Counted from the first letter of the stretch, positions 9,231 through 20,467 are shown. The stretch: DNA of 64,000 nt from Acidobacteriota bacterium (GCA_020200135.1 JAIVJI010000007.1:64420-128419); one strand, 5' to 3'. A program made the numbers and translations. Notes: generated from the letters alone by a model not told the origin.

Positions 9231-9698
9231 ATGGCTGAATCGTCGGCAGTGCTGCTGTTCGTCTGCGCCGTGGCGACCGTCTACGTGCTCGCGGCCGGGA
9301 CGAGCGTGTGGGTCGCGGGCGCGCCCTTCGCGTCGCTGCCCGAGCCGCCGGCGGGCTCGCGCGGCGGCATCGAGACGGCCGTCAGAGACGTTCCGGGCGG
9401 CGGCTTCACCGTCTTCCTCTACCACACGCCCGACGAGATTCCGGAAGCGGCCGAGACGGGGCGCGTCGACCTCTACTGCGCCGGGCACACGCACGGCGGG
9501 CAGGTGGCGCTGCCCGTCTACGGCGCGCTCGTCACGCTCTCGAAGTTCGGCAAGAGGTTCGAGTCGGGGCTCCACCGCGTCGGCCCGACCTGGCTCTACG
9601 TCACGCGCGGCGTCGGCATGGAGGGCGGCCCCGCCCCCCGCGTCCGCTTCTTCGCGCGCCCCGAGATCACCGTCATCGAACTCGCCCCGCCGCGTTAG
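9231..9698 (+). pseudogene. metallophosphoesterase, C-terminal part only
   Basis: The 155-aa ORF begins with a hydrophobic helix (VLLFVCAVATVYVLAAGTSV) and then continues as the C-terminal third of a YkuE-type calcineurin-like phosphoesterase: FTVFLYHTPDEIPEAAETG, the metal-binding GHTHGGQ, and WLYVTRGVGMEGG. The earlier metal motifs (DxH, GDxxD, GNH[DE]) are missing, so it should not be an active phosphoesterase as read. Family members are about 270-370 aa. Most likely an internal deletion joined the membrane-anchor N-terminus to the C-terminus in frame. Confidence 0.7.
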
Positions 9699-10034
9699 CC
9701 GAGCGCCGGCCTCGTCCTAACAATAAAACTTCCAAGCTCCCGAATATCGAAACTGATTCGACGGCTATCAGAACTGATAGTCCGCGCCCCGCGCCGCCGC
9801 GCACGCCCCGCCCTCCCCGCGCGGGGCGTCAAACACGCGCGCGCAAGCGAGTTAAGCGAGCCCGCCCACCGCCGCCCGCGCGCGGCACGCCGATAGCCAT
9901 GGAGACGTCGCCAGGCGGGGGACGGGTCAGTCATTCGCGCGAGCGCCCCGGACAGCTCGACGCCCTCGGGCGATGAGCCCGCAAGCCGCCGAGCCCGCAC
10001 GTCCGAAAAAAATTAGCAGGAGGGTTCAATTGTT
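9699..10034. other. intergenic region with hairpins, no gene
   Basis: This 336-bp gap has no convincing ORF. It holds a compact inverted repeat ctatcag-aa-ctgatag (9765-9780) and a 9-bp GC stem acgccccgc/gcggggcgt (9803-9829), which may terminate the upstream operon although no U-tract follows. A strong AGGAGG ribosome site lies about 10 nt before the next gene. Confidence 0.5.
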
Positions 10035-10397
10035 ATGAGTGAACACACGTTGACGTCGGTCATCGAGGGCGATCTGTTCGCGGTCCTTCTTTACCTCGAA
10101 GGGCAGAGAATAGATCTCAGCTACAACGGCTCGGACACGTACAGGTCCACCAACACCATTGCCGTTGCCGGCCCCCTGAATGTCACCTTCGTTGGCCGCG
10201 GCGTCTCACCCGCGGCGTGGAAGCTGACCATCAGCAAGGGCACCAAGAAGCTGGTCGAGCACGAGGACACCATCGGGCCCGGCAACATCAGCGCGTTCAG
10301 CACGAACGTCGAGATTAAGGAGGACGGTAACGCGAGCAGCAAATCCGCCTCAACCAAAGGGGGCGCCAAGAAGTCCAGCAAGAAGGGGGGGAGCTGA
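10035..10397 (+). CDS. hypothetical protein, 120 aa, Lys/Ser-rich tail
   Basis: An ATG start follows a strong AGGAGG. About 95 residues look like an all-beta domain (IDLSYNGSDTYRSTNTIAVAG, LNVTFVGRGVSPAAWKLTIS), then comes a low-complexity Lys/Ser tail (SSKSASTKGGAKKSSKKGGS). No signal peptide or membrane helix. Two nucleotides separate it from the next gene, so they are probably co-expressed. The basic tail could bind acidic partners. Family not recognised. Confidence 0.6.
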   Translation: MSEHTLTSVIEGDLFAVLLYLEGQRIDLSYNGSDTYRSTNTIAVAGPLNVTFVGRGVSPAAWKLTISKGTKKLVEHEDTIGPGNISAFSTNVEIKEDGNASSKSASTKGGAKKSSKKGGS

Positions 10398-10399
10398 CG

Positions 10400-11806
10400 A
10401 TGATTACCCCGCTGAAGAGGGCGCTGGCGTGCTCGTCGCTCGTCGCGCTGCTCGCCGCCGTGACCTGCGCGCAGTCCGCCCTTCAGGACGCGAGCGGCGA
10501 GAGCAGCGTCTTCATAAAAGACGGCGGCGGCTTCGCGCGCATCAACCCCACCGACAAGAGCATCGACATCGGCTTCCTGCGCGACAGGGGTGACGAGAGG
10601 TGGTACTTCGGGCTGGACGCCAAGGGCAAGGCCGGCGGGAACTTCGCCTCCCTCTTCAGCGGCCGCACGCCCGCGCCCGAGGCCCGGCTCGGCTTCACGC
10701 TCGGGAAGAGGTTCGTGGCCGTGGACTCGGACTTCAGAACCATCCAGAAGTGCGCCAAGACGACGGCGCCCGAACTCCTAGCCAATCCGCCGAAGCTGAC
10801 CCCCGAGGGGAGGGAGCAGTTCGTCGAAAAGCTCAAGGCGAGCCGCGCCCCCGAACTCCTGAAGGAGATCACTCAGACAAGGAGGGACGAGATAAAGCAG
10901 GAGCTACTCAAGAGGGCCAAAGAGGACGGGGCCTCGGCCACCGTGGCGGAGTTGTACGCGGAGCAGCTCGCGGACAAAAGGGTCGCGGCCGAGGCCGAAA
11001 CCCTCGCCAAGAAGGCGGACGAACGGGCTGAGGAAGAGGCCAAGAATAAGCTCGCCGCCTCGGGCGGCCTGGACCCGAACGCCGGGCCGCTCGACCCGGC
11101 GGGGGCGGACGTCCTCGCCAAGGCGCTGTGCGCCGCGGAAGACCCGAACCTCATTCGACGGCTCGACCCGGACTGGCTCGCCTTCAGGTTCGAGTACACG
11201 CGGGCGAGCTACAAACTCCTAAACACGGGCGGGGCCTTCGCCGACCAGATCAGGAAGCAGAACTTCGACGGCTTCTCGGCCACCGTGGCCTACAACGCGC
11301 TGATCACTCTCGACAGCGTGAAGGAACTGAGGAAGCAGAGGGAGGCGCTGAGGGCGGCGCGCCGGAACAACCTCGACCCGCCGGAGTTGACGCCGCGTGA
11401 GTCGAAAGGCTCCGTGATTCTGGGCATCTCGCTCGGGGTCAAGCGCGCGAACAACATAGATGACCTCAAGTCCACCGATGTCGAGGACCAAATCTTCACG
11501 TCGTCGAGCGAGACGACGCAGCGGAGCGCCTTCGCCAAGCAGACGGTGTTGAGAGGCGATTACAAGGAGTACATCGCCGTGCCGCTCAACACGGACGTGG
11601 TGTGGTATCCGGGGCGGTTCAGGAGCCGGATAGCCTTCGACTTCTTCACGCGCTCGAACCTGGGTTCGACCGACAGGAAGTTCGTCCCCGGCGCCGGCGT
11701 CTTCCTCACGAAGGAGGGCAAGCCGACGAAGGTCGTCGGGGGCATCAGTCTCGCCTACGACGACGGGAAGGCGCGCTTAGGTCTCGTCAGCGGCTTCCAC
11801 TTCTGA
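10400..11806 (+). CDS. exported protein, possible outer-membrane beta-barrel
   Basis: A signal peptide (ACSSLVALLAAVTCAQS) precedes 440 mature residues. Residues about 30-100 and 330-468 are rich in alternating beta patterns and the chain ends GLVSGFHF, a terminal Phe as in outer-membrane barrels. The middle (about 135-225) is a charged coiled coil (EIKQELLKRAKEDGASATV, KADERAEEEAKNKLAA). No enzyme motif. It is paired with the upstream 120-aa gene and followed by a strong terminator. Function unknown; the barrel reading is inference. Confidence 0.6.
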   Translation: MITPLKRALACSSLVALLAAVTCAQSALQDASGESSVFIKDGGGFARINPTDKSIDIGFLRDRGDERWYFGLDAKGKAGGNFASLFSGRTPAPEARLGFTLGKRFVAVDSDFRTIQKCAKTTAPELLANPPKLTPEGREQFVEKLKASRAPELLKEITQTRRDEIKQELLKRAKEDGASATVAELYAEQLADKRVAAEAETLAKKADERAEEEAKNKLAASGGLDPNAGPLDPAGADVLAKALCAAEDPNLIRRLDPDWLAFRFEYTRASYKLLNTGGAFADQIRKQNFDGFSATVAYNALITLDSVKELRKQREALRAARRNNLDPPELTPRESKGSVILGISLGVKRANNIDDLKSTDVEDQIFTSSSETTQRSAFAKQTVLRGDYKEYIAVPLNTDVVWYPGRFRSRIAFDFFTRSNLGSTDRKFVPGAGVFLTKEGKPTKVVGGISLAYDDGKARLGLVSGFHF

Positions 11807-11831
11807 GCGGGGCGCCGGCTTAAAAAAGAGG

Positions 11832-11867
11832 AGGCGCCGGGGGGGCCGCGTGGCCCGCCCGGCGCCT
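11832..11867. terminator. bidirectional terminator hairpin
   Basis: A near-perfect stem aggcgccgggggggcc/ggcccgcccggcgcct with a 4-nt loop lies between convergent genes. It is flanked by an A-run on the left (taaaaaagag) and tttgttt on the right, so it can serve both the exported-protein gene and proS. Confidence 0.8.
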
Positions 11868-11892
11868 TTGTTTACACGCGGCTGGCCGCCGG

Positions 11893-13647
<1,755 letters not shown>

Positions 13648-13700
13648 CTAAGTTTTTGCGGCCCCTCTCGGACAAGTATCCGTTGACCAAGACGAGCAGC

Positions 13701-13761
13701 CATTCTCGCGCACGGCGCGCGCGGAACGCAAACCGCGCCGACGTGCGCCTATGCGAGAATG
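13701..13761. promoter_or_regulatory. interrupted palindrome cattctcgc...gcgagaatg
   Basis: Two perfect 9-bp arms (13701-13709 and 13753-13761) are separated by 43 bp in the proS/monooxygenase divergent region. The right arm reaches the first ATG of the monooxygenase gene. It could be an operator pair; a chance match is possible. Confidence 0.35.
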
Positions 13762-14913
13762 TCGCGTATGAGAATCGTTATCGTCGGCGGCGGCATCGGG
13801 GGCCTCGCGGCGGCGCTGGCGCTGAGGCGCGAGGGCTTCGAGCCGTCGGTCTACGAGCAGGCGCCCGAGCTGCTCGAGGTCGGCGCCGGCATCGCGGTCT
13901 GGCCCAACGCCTTCAGGGTGCTGGAGCGTCTGGGCCTCGGCGGCGAAGTGCTCGCGCGCGCGGGACACATCCGGCGCGCGAGCTGGCTCGGTCACGACGG
14001 GACGACTTACAAACACTTCGCGTTCCCCGAAACTGGCGCGCCCGCGGTCGCGCTCCGCCGCGCGGACTTACAGGCGACGCTTTGCGGCGCGCTGCCCGCC
14101 AGTTCGCTCCGCCTCGGAAAGACGTTTGAAGGCTTCGCCGAACAGGGCGGGGAAGTCGTCGCGCGCTTCGGCGGCGGGACGGAGGTCGCCTGCGACGTGC
14201 TCGTCGGGGCGGACGGGCTGCACTCGCGCGTGCGCGCTCAGGTGCTCGGCGCGGGCGGGCCGGTCTACCGCGGCTACAGCGTCTGGCGCGGGGTCGCGCG
14301 GCTCAGAGAGGCGACGCTCCCGCCGTCGACGGCGCTTGAGGTCTACGGCGAGGGGCGCCGCTTCGGCGTCGGGCCTCTGGGGCTCGGCCGCACGGGCTGG
14401 TGGGCGACCGCGAACGAGCCCGAGGGGACGCCCGAGTCGCCCGCGGAGCACGCGCCGAAGCTGTCGCGGCTGTTCGGCGGCTGGTGCTCGCCCGTGACCG
14501 AGCTGGTCGGGGCGACGCCTTCCGAGTCCATCCTGCGCAACGCCGCGTACGACCGCCCTCGGGCCGCGCGCTGGGGCCGCGGGGCCGTCACGCTCCTCGG
14601 CGACGCCGTCCACCCGATGACGCCCAACCTCGGGCAGGGCGGCTGCATGGCCGTCGAGGACGCCGCCGTCCTCGCGCGCTGCCTCGCCAAGTATGAGGGC
14701 CCGGGCCGCGCCCTGCGAGCCTACGAGTCGAGACGCCGTGCGCGCGCCGACGCGGTGGCGCGATATTCAAGACTCTACGGCGCCGTCGGCCAGTGGGAGG
14801 GAGGCGCCGCCACGCGCCTGCGCGCGCGCCTCCTCGCGTCCGTCCCCGAGGCGGTGGGGAGAAAGTTGTTGAGAATGGTTTTCGACTACGACGCTTACGC
14901 GGTTGAGGTCTGA
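13759..14913 (+). CDS. FAD-dependent aromatic-type monooxygenase
   Basis: A single-component flavoprotein hydroxylase of the salicylate hydroxylase/zeaxanthin epoxidase family. The N-terminus has the dinucleotide-binding MRIVIVGGGIGGLAAALAL, then VLVGADGLHSRVR (the DG motif) and GDAVHPMTPNLGQGG (FAD ribityl binding). It has 384 aa from ATG 13759; ATG 13768 is an equally good start. There is no operon partner, so the substrate is open. A terminator hairpin follows directly. Confidence 0.88.
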   Translation: MSRMRIVIVGGGIGGLAAALALRREGFEPSVYEQAPELLEVGAGIAVWPNAFRVLERLGLGGEVLARAGHIRRASWLGHDGTTYKHFAFPETGAPAVALRRADLQATLCGALPASSLRLGKTFEGFAEQGGEVVARFGGGTEVACDVLVGADGLHSRVRAQVLGAGGPVYRGYSVWRGVARLREATLPPSTALEVYGEGRRFGVGPLGLGRTGWWATANEPEGTPESPAEHAPKLSRLFGGWCSPVTELVGATPSESILRNAAYDRPRAARWGRGAVTLLGDAVHPMTPNLGQGGCMAVEDAAVLARCLAKYEGPGRALRAYESRRRARADAVARYSRLYGAVGQWEGGAATRLRARLLASVPEAVGRKLLRMVFDYDAYAVEV

Positions 14914-14957
14914 AAAAGGGTAGCCCGGCCGTCGAGCCGGGCTACCCTTTTTCAGAC
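14908..14957. terminator. bidirectional rho-independent terminator
   Basis: A long perfect inverted repeat, gtctgaaaaagggtagcccg and its complement around a short loop, has A- and T-runs on each side of the GC stem. It separates the convergent monooxygenase and S41 peptidase genes and includes the monooxygenase stop codon. Confidence 0.92.
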
Positions 14958-14984
14958 CCGCTTGAGCGGCCGAAGGTCCAGCCT

Positions 14985-16103
14985 TTACTTCCCGGCCTGC
15001 GCCTGGCCGGCCTCTTTCTGGAGCATCTCTATCTCGCGCTGGAGCGCGCCCTTCAGCTCGACGTCGGTCGTCTTCTCGACCGCCTTCCTGAGCGCCATGA
15101 TGCGCGCCGTCGTGAGCGCCTGGTCGGCCGCGACCTTCACGTCGGGCTCGACGCCCGTGCCCTCCCAGTTGGTCTTGGTGATGGGGCTCACGGCGCGCCC
15201 CCTCGGGATGAAGACGCCGAAGTGCTTCGAGAGGCGGTTGCTGCCGCCGGGGTTCGCGCCGCCGCCGGTCGTCTCGCCGATGATGGTGGCGCGCTTCAGG
15301 TTCTTGAGGTTGTAAGTGAACTCCTCCGCGCCCGAGAAGGTGTTGTTGCTCGTCAGCACGTACACGTCCCTGCCCGTGTAGCGCTTGCCGGCGACCTCCT
15401 TGTGCGTCCAGAACTCCTCGACCCGTTCGCCCTTGCCCTCGCGCCAGTGCAGAGAGTTGAGGTGGACGGGCTCGGCGCCGAAGAGGTAGGAGCAGATGAG
15501 CGCGACCATCGCCGGGTTGCCGCCGCCGTTCTTGCGCAGGTCGAAGATGATGGCTTCGGTGTTGCTGAGGAAGTTGAAGACGGCGGCCACGGTGTCGCCG
15601 CCGCCCTCCGGGTCGGTGAAGCCGCGGAACTCGACGTAGCCGATGTTGCCCGGCAGCCGCTCGACCTTCTGGAAGCCGTAGTTGATGCGCGCCATGTCGC
15701 GCCGGAACCGCTCGCGCTCCTCGGCCGTCGGCTCGCGCGGGCCGCCCGTCCGCTCGGGGATGGGCTGCGCGGAGTAGCGCACGCGGAGGTGCTTGTCGCG
15801 GCTCACCTCCTGCACGTCCGAGGTCAGCTTCTGCGCGAACTGCCTGGCGCTCGTGATCTGGTCGTACTCGCCACGGGCTACGCGCGCGCGGACGGCCTGC
15901 TCCATCTTGGCGGCCGCGTCGGCGAAGACGTAAGTCTCGTTGAGGCGCTTGATGAGGTTCTCGATGACCTCCTTGCGCGCGGCGGCGTCCACGGTCATGT
16001 CGGGCGGCTCGGGCGGCGCCTGCCGCGCGGGGGCGGCCGAGGGGTCTCCGAGCATGAAGCACGCGCAGAGCGCGAGGGCGAAGAAGGCTTTAAACCTGTG
16101 CAT
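14985..16103 (-). CDS. secreted S41-family (C-terminal processing type) peptidase
   Basis: After a signal peptide (FFALALCACFMLGD) comes an N-terminal helical domain typical of IRBP/tricorn-type S41 enzymes (LIKRLNETYVFADAAAKME). The catalytic core follows with IIFDLRKNGGGNPAM and TSNNTFSGAEEF, where Ser257 is the nucleophile, then GETTGGGANPGG. There is no PDZ domain. 372 aa. It probably degrades exported or misfolded proteins in the periplasm. A palindromic operator overlaps its likely start of transcription (16147-16176). Confidence 0.88.
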   Translation of the reverse strand: MHRFKAFFALALCACFMLGDPSAAPARQAPPEPPDMTVDAAARKEVIENLIKRLNETYVFADAAAKMEQAVRARVARGEYDQITSARQFAQKLTSDVQEVSRDKHLRVRYSAQPIPERTGGPREPTAEERERFRRDMARINYGFQKVERLPGNIGYVEFRGFTDPEGGGDTVAAVFNFLSNTEAIIFDLRKNGGGNPAMVALICSYLFGAEPVHLNSLHWREGKGERVEEFWTHKEVAGKRYTGRDVYVLTSNNTFSGAEEFTYNLKNLKRATIIGETTGGGANPGGSNRLSKHFGVFIPRGRAVSPITKTNWEGTGVEPDVKVAADQALTTARIMALRKAVEKTTDVELKGALQREIEMLQKEAGQAQAGK

Positions 16104-16146
16104 GTGACTGAAATTCTCCTTGTCTGTTGCGGCCGGTCTTGACTCG

Positions 16147-16176
16147 TGACTGAAATCGAGTTTCAGTCATATATTA
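16147..16176 (-). promoter_or_regulatory. -10 box and TGACTGAAA palindromic operator of the S41 gene
   Basis: A perfect palindrome tgactgaaa-tcgag-tttcagtca (16147-16169) lies just downstream, on the minus strand, of a TAATAT -10-like box (16171-16176). A third half-site, tgactgaaa, begins at 16106 next to the start codon. A repressor bound here would cover the transcription start. No matching regulator was identified in the window. Confidence 0.55.
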
Positions 16177-16312
16177 CGACACCCCGGTCCCCGAGTTCCA
16201 CTATCTTTCGCCGCCGGGGAGGGGCGTTGCGGCCGGGCGGGGCGTGATGTAACATCAGGCCGCCCAAAATCAAGCCGTCAACCGAGAGACAATCCGGGAG
16301 GAGCTTTAGAGG

Positions 16313-17614
16313 ATGAGCGACCTTTTGAACGCGCCTTTGGCCGAGGTGGACCCTCTAATCTCACGCGCCGTGGACGACGAGGCGCGGAGGCAGGCCGAAG
16401 GGCTGGAGCTGATCGCCTCGGAGAACTTCGTCTCGGAGGCCGTGCTCGAAGCGATGGGCTCTGTCTTCACGAACAAGTACGCCGAAGGCTACCCGCGCAA
16501 GCGCTACTACGGCGGCTGCGAGTTCACGGACGTCGTCGAGCAGGCGGCCATCGACCGCGCCAAAGAGCTGTTCGGCGCCGACCACGCCAACGTCCAGCCG
16601 CACTCGGGCTCGCAGGCCAACATGAGCGTCTACCTCGCGGCCCTGGAGTACGGCGACACCATCCTCGGGATGAACCTCTCGCACGGCGGACACCTCACGC
16701 ACGGCCACCCGCTCAACTTCTCCGGCTTCAGCTATCGTGTAGTCGAGTACGGCGTCTCGCGCGAGACCGAGCAGATAGACTACGAGGATCTTGAGCGCCT
16801 CGCGCAGGAACACAACCCGAAGATGATCGTCTGCGGCGCGTCGGCGTATCCCAGGATCATCGACTTCGAGCGCATCGGCGAGATAGCGCGCTCGGTGGGG
16901 GCGCGCGTGATGGCGGACATCGCGCACATCGCCGGCCCGGTGGCCGCCGGCCTGCACCCTTCGCCGGTGCCGCACGCCGACTACGTGACGACGACCACGC
17001 ACAAGACCCTGCGCGGCCCGCGCGGCGGCCTCGCGCTGTGTAAGGCCGAGCACGCGGCCGACGTCGACCGGAAGGTCTTCCCCGGCGTGCAGGGCGGCCC
17101 GCTCGTCCACATCATCGCCGCCAAGGCCGTCGCCTTCGGCGAGGCGCTGCGCGAGGACTTCAAAGAGTACCAGCGGCGCATACTCGCCAACGCGAAGGCG
17201 CTGGCCGACGAGCTGCGGGAGCAGGGCTTCCGCCTCGTCTCGGGCGGGACGGACAACCACCTCGTCCTCGTGGACGTGTTCATGGAGGGGAAGGGCGTGA
17301 CCGGCAAGGTGGCCGAGAAGGCCCTGGAGGCCGCCAGCATCACCGCCAACAAGAACACCATCCCCTTCGACACCAACAAGCCCTTCGTCGCCTCGGGCAT
17401 CCGCCTGGGGACGCCGGCGCTGACGACGCGCGGGATGGGCGAGGATGAGATGCGGCAGGTCGCGCGCCTCATCGCGGCCGTGCTCCACGACCCGGAGTCG
17501 GAGGAGGTTCGCGACCGCGTGCGCGAGTCCGTACACGAGCTGGCCGCGCGCTTCCCGCTCTACGCGCGCCGGCTGCGCCTGAGGGCCGAAGCCGAGGGCG
17601 TGGGCGCCGACTAA
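16313..17614 (+). CDS. glyA: serine hydroxymethyltransferase
   Basis: PLP enzyme interconverting serine plus tetrahydrofolate with glycine plus 5,10-methylene-tetrahydrofolate. The 433-aa sequence has the substrate-binding [38 protein letters not shown] and the PLP-lysine motif [15 protein letters not shown] (Lys231). A GGGAGGAG ribosome site lies upstream. Two small peptide genes follow on the same strand after 99 bp and are probably separate. Confidence 0.97.
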   Translation: MSDLLNAPLAEVDPLISRAVDDEARRQAEGLELIASENFVSEAVLEAMGSVFTNKYAEGYPRKRYYGGCEFTDVVEQAAIDRAKELFGADHANVQPHSGSQANMSVYLAALEYGDTILGMNLSHGGHLTHGHPLNFSGFSYRVVEYGVSRETEQIDYEDLERLAQEHNPKMIVCGASAYPRIIDFERIGEIARSVGARVMADIAHIAGPVAAGLHPSPVPHADYVTTTTHKTLRGPRGGLALCKAEHAADVDRKVFPGVQGGPLVHIIAAKAVAFGEALREDFKEYQRRILANAKALADELREQGFRLVSGGTDNHLVLVDVFMEGKGVTGKVAEKALEAASITANKNTIPFDTNKPFVASGIRLGTPALTTRGMGEDEMRQVARLIAAVLHDPESEEVRDRVRESVHELAARFPLYARRLRLRAEAEGVGAD

Positions 17615-17713
17615 TGCGCCGCGCGCGATGTTTCGCACGTAGTGAACCTCGCTTTAAAACTCAGTCCTCGCGCCGCGCCGACGCGCGGACGCGCTTCACG
17701 AAGGAGGAGAACG

Positions 17714-17938
17714 ATGAGCAGGATTAACGACCCGTCAGAGGAAGGCGGCGGCGGCCCCGGCGAGGGCGGTGGCGGCTTCGTCGATCCGTCCGAGGGGAAC
17801 CGCGCGCAAGGCTCCAGCGAGGAGCGCCGCGAGGACGATGAACGCGGCGAGGGCGGCAAAGGCGGCGGCCGCGAGGGCGGCGGAGACGCGCCGAAGACCG
17901 CTTCGAAGGGCATCAATCCCGTCCAGCACTCCGAGTAG
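17714..17938 (+). CDS. small Gly-rich peptide with two DPSE motifs
   Basis: The start is the ATG at 17714 behind a strong AAGGAGGAG, giving 74 aa. It contains INDPSEEGGGG and GGFVDPSEGN, then an acidic/Gly-rich region with a basic patch. No Cys, no signal peptide, no predicted fold. The next small ORF has the same upstream block (ttcacgaaggag versus ttcacgaaaggag) and the same paired DPSE motif, so the two look like a tandem duplication. Function unknown; expression is supported only by the ribosome site and the paralogue. Confidence 0.6.
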   Translation: MSRINDPSEEGGGGPGEGGGGFVDPSEGNRAQGSSEERREDDERGEGGKGGGREGGGDAPKTASKGINPVQHSE

Positions 17939-18026
17939 CGACACGGCCCGCGGGCGTGCGCCCGTGTACGCGACTTGCCCTGCCGCGCGGCCCGGCGCGG
18001 TGTTACTTCACGAAAGGAGCAGTGTC

Positions 18027-18152
18027 ATGTCCAGCAGGGAATTCCCCGGCGGCACACAGGTCGACCCGTCCGAGGACGCGCTCGAGGGCGAGCAGCAGGC
18101 GCAGGTCGATCCGTCAGAGGATCAGGACGAAGAGGCGGAAGTCGTAGAGTAG
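18027..18152 (+). CDS. acidic mini-peptide with two VDPSED motifs
   Basis: A 41-aa ORF from ATG 18027 with an AAAGGAG ribosome site. Sequence features are GGTQVDPSEDALEG and QQAQVDPSEDQDEE, a near-exact internal duplication, and a very acidic tail. It shares the VDPSE motif and 5' leader with the 74-aa peptide just upstream. It may be an intrinsically disordered partner protein or a substrate of a modifying enzyme; nothing adjacent points to either. Confidence 0.55.
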   Translation: MSSREFPGGTQVDPSEDALEGEQQAQVDPSEDQDEEAEVVE

Positions 18153-18283
18153 ACGGCCGGGTTTTCAGCGCCCGCCGGCATAACCCGAGGGGCCGGCGTT
18201 CAGCGTGAGGGCGCGAGCCTTTGTGACTGACCGCCGGCCTCTCTTTCCTTTGAGAACACAACTTTTCCGTTGAGGACAAAACT

Positions 18284-20467
18284 TTGACGCCTATGGTCAG
18301 AAAGATTTCCGCCGCCCTCGCCGCCGCGCTGCTGCTCTCTTCGAGCTTCGCCTCGCCGCCGCCGGCGCGCGCGCAGGCGGCCGCCCCGGCCGCCCCGGAG
18401 GCGCGTGCGAAAGAGTCTCCGGCGTGGATGAAGGACGCGCTGGCGAAACTCGAAGCCGAGCTGGCGTCGAAGTACGGCGAGGCGCAGCGCGCGCGCGCGG
18501 CGCGCGGGCTCGGGCAGGTGGCGGGCTTCTGGCGCGAGGAGGACGGCGCCGCCGCCGCCTTCGGCGAGTTCGTCCGCGCCAACTTCGCGGGCGACCAGGC
18601 GACGCTCGACACGATGTTCGAGCGCTTCCAGCACAACCTCGAACAGCTCTACGGCCACATGGGCGAGATCGGCCGCGAGTTCCGCACGCAGGCCGACCTC
18701 GACCGCGGGCCGATACTCCCCTTCGACGACCTCTTCAACGGCTACGACCCGGGCGCGCACCTCTCGGACGACTTCTTCCGCAACAAGCTCGCCTTCGTCG
18801 TCCTGCTCAACTTCCCGCTGACAACGCTCGAACAGCGCCTCACGGAGGGCGAGCGCTGGACGCGCCGGCAGTGGGCCGAGGCGCGACTGGCGTCACAGTT
18901 CTCGCGCCGCATCCCGGCCGAGGTCAACCTCGCCAACGCGCGCGACTCGGCCGAGGCCGACCGCTACGTCTCGAGCTACAACGTCTGGATGCACCACGTC
19001 CTCGACCGGGAGGGACGCCGCCTCTTCCCCGCGCGGATGCGTCTGCTCACGCACTGGAACCTGCGCGACCAGATCAAGGCCGACTACGGCGACCGGGTCG
19101 AAGGACTCGCGAAGCAGCGCGCCGTCCAGCAGGTGCTCGAGCGCATCGTGACGCAGACCATCCCGGCCGCCGTCGTCGACAACCCGCGCTACGACTGGAA
19201 CCCTTTCACCAACGCGGTGCGGCCGACGACCGAGCGCGACTTCAGCGCGCCGGGCATCGAGGTGCCGGGCGCGCCCGTCCCGGCGGGCGCGGCGCTCGAC
19301 GCGCCGGAGCCCGACACGCGCTACGCGAAGCTCCTGCTCGCCTTCCGCTCGGCGCGCCGCGTTGACCCGTACGCGCCGACCGCGCCGACCTACATCGCCC
19401 GCAGCTTCGACGAGGGGCGCGAGATACCCGAGGCGCGCGTCCGCCGGATGTTCGAGCAGGTGCTCTCCTCGCCGCTCGTCCCGCGGGTCGCCGCGCTCAT
19501 CGAGCAGCGCCTGGGCCGGCCGCTCGAACCCTTCGACGTCTGGTACGACGGCTTCCGCCCGCGCGGCGCGTACACCGAGGCGCAGCTCGACGAGATAGTC
19601 TCGAAGCGGTACCCGGACGCGGCGGCGTTTGAGAAGGATATTCCGAACATTCTCGTCAAGCTCGGCTTCTCGAAGGAGCGCGCCGAGAGTCTCGCCGCCA
19701 ACGTCGTCGTGGACCCGGCGCGCGGGTCGGGGCACGCGATGGGGGCTTCGATGCGCTCGGCCAAGACGCGCCTGCGCACGCGCATCGAGAAGACGGGGAT
19801 GAACTACAAGGGCTACAACATCGCCGTCCACGAACTCGGCCACAACATCGAGCAGACGCTCTCGCTCAACCACATCGACCACACGCTCCTCCAGGGCGTG
19901 CCCAACGCGGCCTTCACCGAGGCGCTCGCCTTCGTCTTCCAGCACAAAGACCTCGAACTGCTCGGGCTCTCGCGCCCCGACGCGCAGAGCGAGGCGCTCA
20001 AGACGCTCAACGCCTTCTGGGGGACGTACGAGATAGCCGGGATGGCGCTCGTCGACATGCGGACGTGGCACTGGCTCTACGAGCACCCGCGGGCGACGCC
20101 GGCGGAGCTGAAAGACGCCATGCTGCGGATAGCGCGCGAGGTCTGGAACAAGTACTACGCGCCGGTCTTCAAGCGGCGCGACGTGGTGCTGCTCGCCGTC
20201 TACTCGCACATGATCAACTACCCGCTCTACCTTCCGAACTACCCGCTCGGCCACATGATCGCCTTCCAAATCGAGGAGCAGATAGAAAAGGCCGGCCGCA
20301 TCGGCCCCGAGTTCGAGCGCATGGCCACCGCCGGCAACATCGCCCCCGACCTCTGGATGAAGAAGGCGACCGGCGCCCCCGTCGGCCCCGAGGCCATGCT
20401 CAGCGCCACGCAAAAGGCGCTCGCCGCGCTGGCGCGGCCGGCGCCGGCGGCGGAAAGGGGCCGGTAG
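18284..20467 (+). CDS. secreted zinc metallopeptidase (HExxH, M3-like)
   Basis: A signal peptide (ISAALAAALLLSSSFA) precedes about 700 mature residues. The motif AVHELGHNIEQ gives His516, Glu517 and His520, and FTEALAFVFQ supplies a likely third ligand at Glu546, 26 residues after the second His, the gluzincin arrangement of M3-type oligopeptidases. The rest is helical, as in that group. A periplasmic oligopeptidase is likely. The start could also be ATG 18293 (MVRK). The short leader contains a repeated ttgag(a/g)acaaaactt-like segment. Confidence 0.75.
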   Translation: MTPMVRKISAALAAALLLSSSFASPPPARAQAAAPAAPEARAKESPAWMKDALAKLEAELASKYGEAQRARAARGLGQVAGFWREEDGAAAAFGEFVRANFAGDQATLDTMFERFQHNLEQLYGHMGEIGREFRTQADLDRGPILPFDDLFNGYDPGAHLSDDFFRNKLAFVVLLNFPLTTLEQRLTEGERWTRRQWAEARLASQFSRRIPAEVNLANARDSAEADRYVSSYNVWMHHVLDREGRRLFPARMRLLTHWNLRDQIKADYGDRVEGLAKQRAVQQVLERIVTQTIPAAVVDNPRYDWNPFTNAVRPTTERDFSAPGIEVPGAPVPAGAALDAPEPDTRYAKLLLAFRSARRVDPYAPTAPTYIARSFDEGREIPEARVRRMFEQVLSSPLVPRVAALIEQRLGRPLEPFDVWYDGFRPRGAYTEAQLDEIVSKRYPDAAAFEKDIPNILVKLGFSKERAESLAANVVVDPARGSGHAMGASMRSAKTRLRTRIEKTGMNYKGYNIAVHELGHNIEQTLSLNHIDHTLLQGVPNAAFTEALAFVFQHKDLELLGLSRPDAQSEALKTLNAFWGTYEIAGMALVDMRTWHWLYEHPRATPAELKDAMLRIAREVWNKYYAPVFKRRDVVLLAVYSHMINYPLYLPNYPLGHMIAFQIEEQIEKAGRIGPEFERMATAGNIAPDLWMKKATGAPVGPEAMLSATQKALAALARPAPAAERGR

